Assembly (NCBI GenBank): GCA_027622975.1
Contig: JAQBVN010000006.1
Span: 58,062-122,061, forward strand
DNA: 64,000 nucleotides
Source of the DNA: Bacteroidota bacterium
Lineage (GTDB): Bacteria > Bacteroidota > Bacteroidia > Flavobacteriales_D > Sanyastnellaceae
Direction: 5' to 3'
Below the pieces are notes generated by a model, which saw nothing but the letters and a program-made list of their open reading frames with translations, searched no databases and was not told the origin of the DNA. The translations under genes were made by a program, and so were the position numbers. Below are positions 62,923-64,000 of the stretch, piece by piece (the stretch's first letter is position 1; every line of letters starts with the position of its first letter).

Positions 62923-63178
62923 CCCCAGGGGACGTTGGGACCCTCCTCCAGGAAGGGCTTGGGTCGAGGATTGAATGGAAACACCATGTCCACAAGTCAC
63001 TCACGATGTGACATATAGGGTCAATATTTCACCCGAATGCTTCGAAAGGAAACATAACTTCAGTCATTATAGGGCGTTATCCACATTTTGTCGAGTTTTA
63101 CAAGGTGCTGGAATGCCTAAAGGTTGGATTTAACCCTATTTTGGGAGGGTTGAAAACTGTTTCCTGTTTCGTCGCTTG
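62923..63178. other. Intergenic region without a recognisable gene
   Basis: 256 bases between cysH and the dockerin-like secreted gene. It is AT-richer than the surroundings from about 63005 on. A CTGTTTCG stretch (63164-63171) 7 bases before the next ATG may be a weak -7 box. No tRNA or clear hairpin with a T run was found. Confidence 0.5.
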
Positions 63179-63835
63179 ATGAAAATGCTTGTCAACCTTT
63201 GGGCATGCTTCGTGCCATGGATGCTTGGTCCGCTTTCGTTGACCGCTCAATGCGGGCCGGACGTGGATGGTGATGGCGTATGTGATTTCGTGTTTGTACC
63301 TGGGCCCGCCTCCGCCACGTTGCTTGGAACCGTTTGGGTGGATGGCGCATCTGCTGAAGAGGGTGCTTGGGTATTGGCGTTTGACCCCAACGACCAATGC
63401 GTAGGTGCCACGCCACTCATTCCATTCGAAGGATTGACCTACCTCTCCCTCCCGCTCTATGGCGATGATTTGACCACGTCCATGGACGAAGGGATGAATG
63501 CCGGGGAACTTTTTACCTTGAAAATTTACCAGCCCAACCAAAATGCCCTCATCACCTTGGGCGTAGGCGTCACGACTTGGATTGCCGGCTGGATGAATAC
63601 CAACGGCGCACCGCTTCCCGGATGGACCGACCCCAACATGGTCGTGGAATTTAGTTCTTCCACATGCCCGGGCGATTCCGATGGTTCCGGGGCACTCGAA
63701 GTGACCGATTTGCTCACATTTCTCGGTGCATTTGGTGGAGCTTGTGTTGGATGCGTGGCAGACCTCGATGGGGACGGCATGGTCCAAGTCGCCGATTTGT
63801 TGAACCTCCTTTCCCTGTTCGGATCGTCATGCTGA
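63179..63835 (+). CDS. Secreted protein with two dockerin-like EF-hand repeats
   Basis: 218 aa. The signal MKMLVNLWACFVPWMLGPLSLTAQ leads to PDVDGDGVCDFVFVPGPA, then an unknown beta-rich domain. The tail holds two repeats, CPGDSDGSGALEVTDLLTFL and DLDGDGMVQVADLLNLLSLF, ending FGSSC. The tail matches the C-terminal cassette of three other secreted proteins in the window. The ATG at 63179 is preferred to the TTG one codon earlier. Its 3' end overlaps the next gene by 7 bases. Confidence 0.8.
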   Translation: MKMLVNLWACFVPWMLGPLSLTAQCGPDVDGDGVCDFVFVPGPASATLLGTVWVDGASAEEGAWVLAFDPNDQCVGATPLIPFEGLTYLSLPLYGDDLTTSMDEGMNAGELFTLKIYQPNQNALITLGVGVTTWIAGWMNTNGAPLPGWTDPNMVVEFSSSTCPGDSDGSGALEVTDLLTFLGAFGGACVGCVADLDGDGMVQVADLLNLLSLFGSSC

Positions 63836-64000
63836 AACTCCCCACCCACCTTCAATTCAAGCTCGCCCCAAAGCATCGATGGGTTGCGTTGTGGATAGGA
63901 ATTGCATTGCAAACCATTTCCACGCCGACGCTTGCCCAATTCACTGGATTTTCGGCCGAACGAGACACCATCTTCCTGCCGGGGATGGACGACAGCGACC
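63829..64000 (+). CDS. Exported protein, truncated by window edge
   Basis: An ATG at 63829, overlapping the previous stop (ATGCTGA), opens a frame of 57 codons that runs off the window. The visible part has a basic n-region, a hydrophobic stretch (VALWIGIALQTIST) and a cleavage-like TLAQ, so the product is exported. It is probably co-transcribed with the dockerin-like gene. The function is not visible. Confidence 0.7.
   Translation, partial: MLKLPTHLQFKLAPKHRWVALWIGIALQTISTPTLAQFTGFSAERDTIFLPGMDDSD

Overview
The window looks like a chromosomal segment of a Bacteroidota bacterium, most likely a free-living, probably marine, member near the Flavobacteriales (Cryomorphaceae/Schleiferiaceae-like) with unusually GC-rich DNA for that group. 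The evidence is a TonB-dependent receptor with a carboxypeptidase-regulatory-like N-terminus, a type IX secretion (T9SS) sorting domain, GCTDxxAxNY-type Cys repeats, DUF2490, DUF1573, DUF4369-TlpA, DUF6435 and DUF5715 proteins, fused alpha/beta 2-oxoacid dehydrogenase E1, monomeric NADP isocitrate dehydrogenase, and promoters of the Bacteroidota type (-7 box TAnnTTTG or TAnnTTCG, no clear Shine-Dalgarno). The species assignment is inference. I see no rRNA, tRNA, CRISPR array, insertion sequence or prophage. No gene-free stretch exceeds 300 bases.

Layout. 1-5.7 kb: truncated membrane protein, RecD-like helicase, ndk, ornithine aminotransferase, DUF2490 protein and a cystathionine beta-synthase-like enzyme. 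5.7-10.7 kb: a LolC/E-like permease runs into two tandem YdeI/DUF1905 paralogs. The second is fused in frame to a NamZ-type muramidase lipoprotein. A small lipoprotein and pdeM follow. 10.7-16.7 kb: aconitase, a MacB-like permease and isocitrate dehydrogenase. 16.6-22.8 kb: a hypothetical protein, a thioredoxin-like lipoprotein, the polyphosphate pair ppk-ppx, and peroxiredoxin.

22.8-31.4 kb is the most striking region. It is a tightly packed minus-strand operon encoding DUF6435, an atypical SDR, a flavin reductase, a divergent cryptochrome, an alpha/beta hydrolase, a secreted beta-barrel, a DUF2256 zinc-ribbon peptide, an FeS-type (6-4) photolyase, a cryptochrome DASH and one or two hypothetical proteins. 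The combination reads as a light and UV response unit with its own flavin reductase.

31.4-42 kb: valS, a DUF1573 protein, two paralogous Cys-rich secreted proteins (one carrying an esterase-like domain without its nucleophile) and a TonB receptor. 42-51 kb: S4 protein, 2-oxoacid dehydrogenase E1, the adk-obgE-psuG operon, divergent lpd, a T9SS-exported lipase-like protein and a DUF5715 protein. 51-58 kb: a translationally coupled trio including a 59-aa peptide and a non-canonical Nramp-like transporter, an exported arsenate-reductase-like lipoprotein, an OB-fold protein, a SpoIIE-type phosphatase, a haem-motif secreted protein coupled to xseA-xseB, and two small exported proteins. 59-64 kb: a haloperoxidase/PAP2-like secreted protein, an Rrf2 regulator preceded by three 21-bp direct repeats, cysH, a dockerin-like secreted protein and a truncated secreted protein.

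Two patterns cut across the window. At least a dozen genes have the -7 box only 4-6 bases before the start codon, implying leaderless or nearly leaderless mRNAs. Four otherwise unrelated secreted proteins end in the same Cys-bracketed EF-hand/dockerin-like cassette, which may be a C-terminal anchoring or sorting signal.
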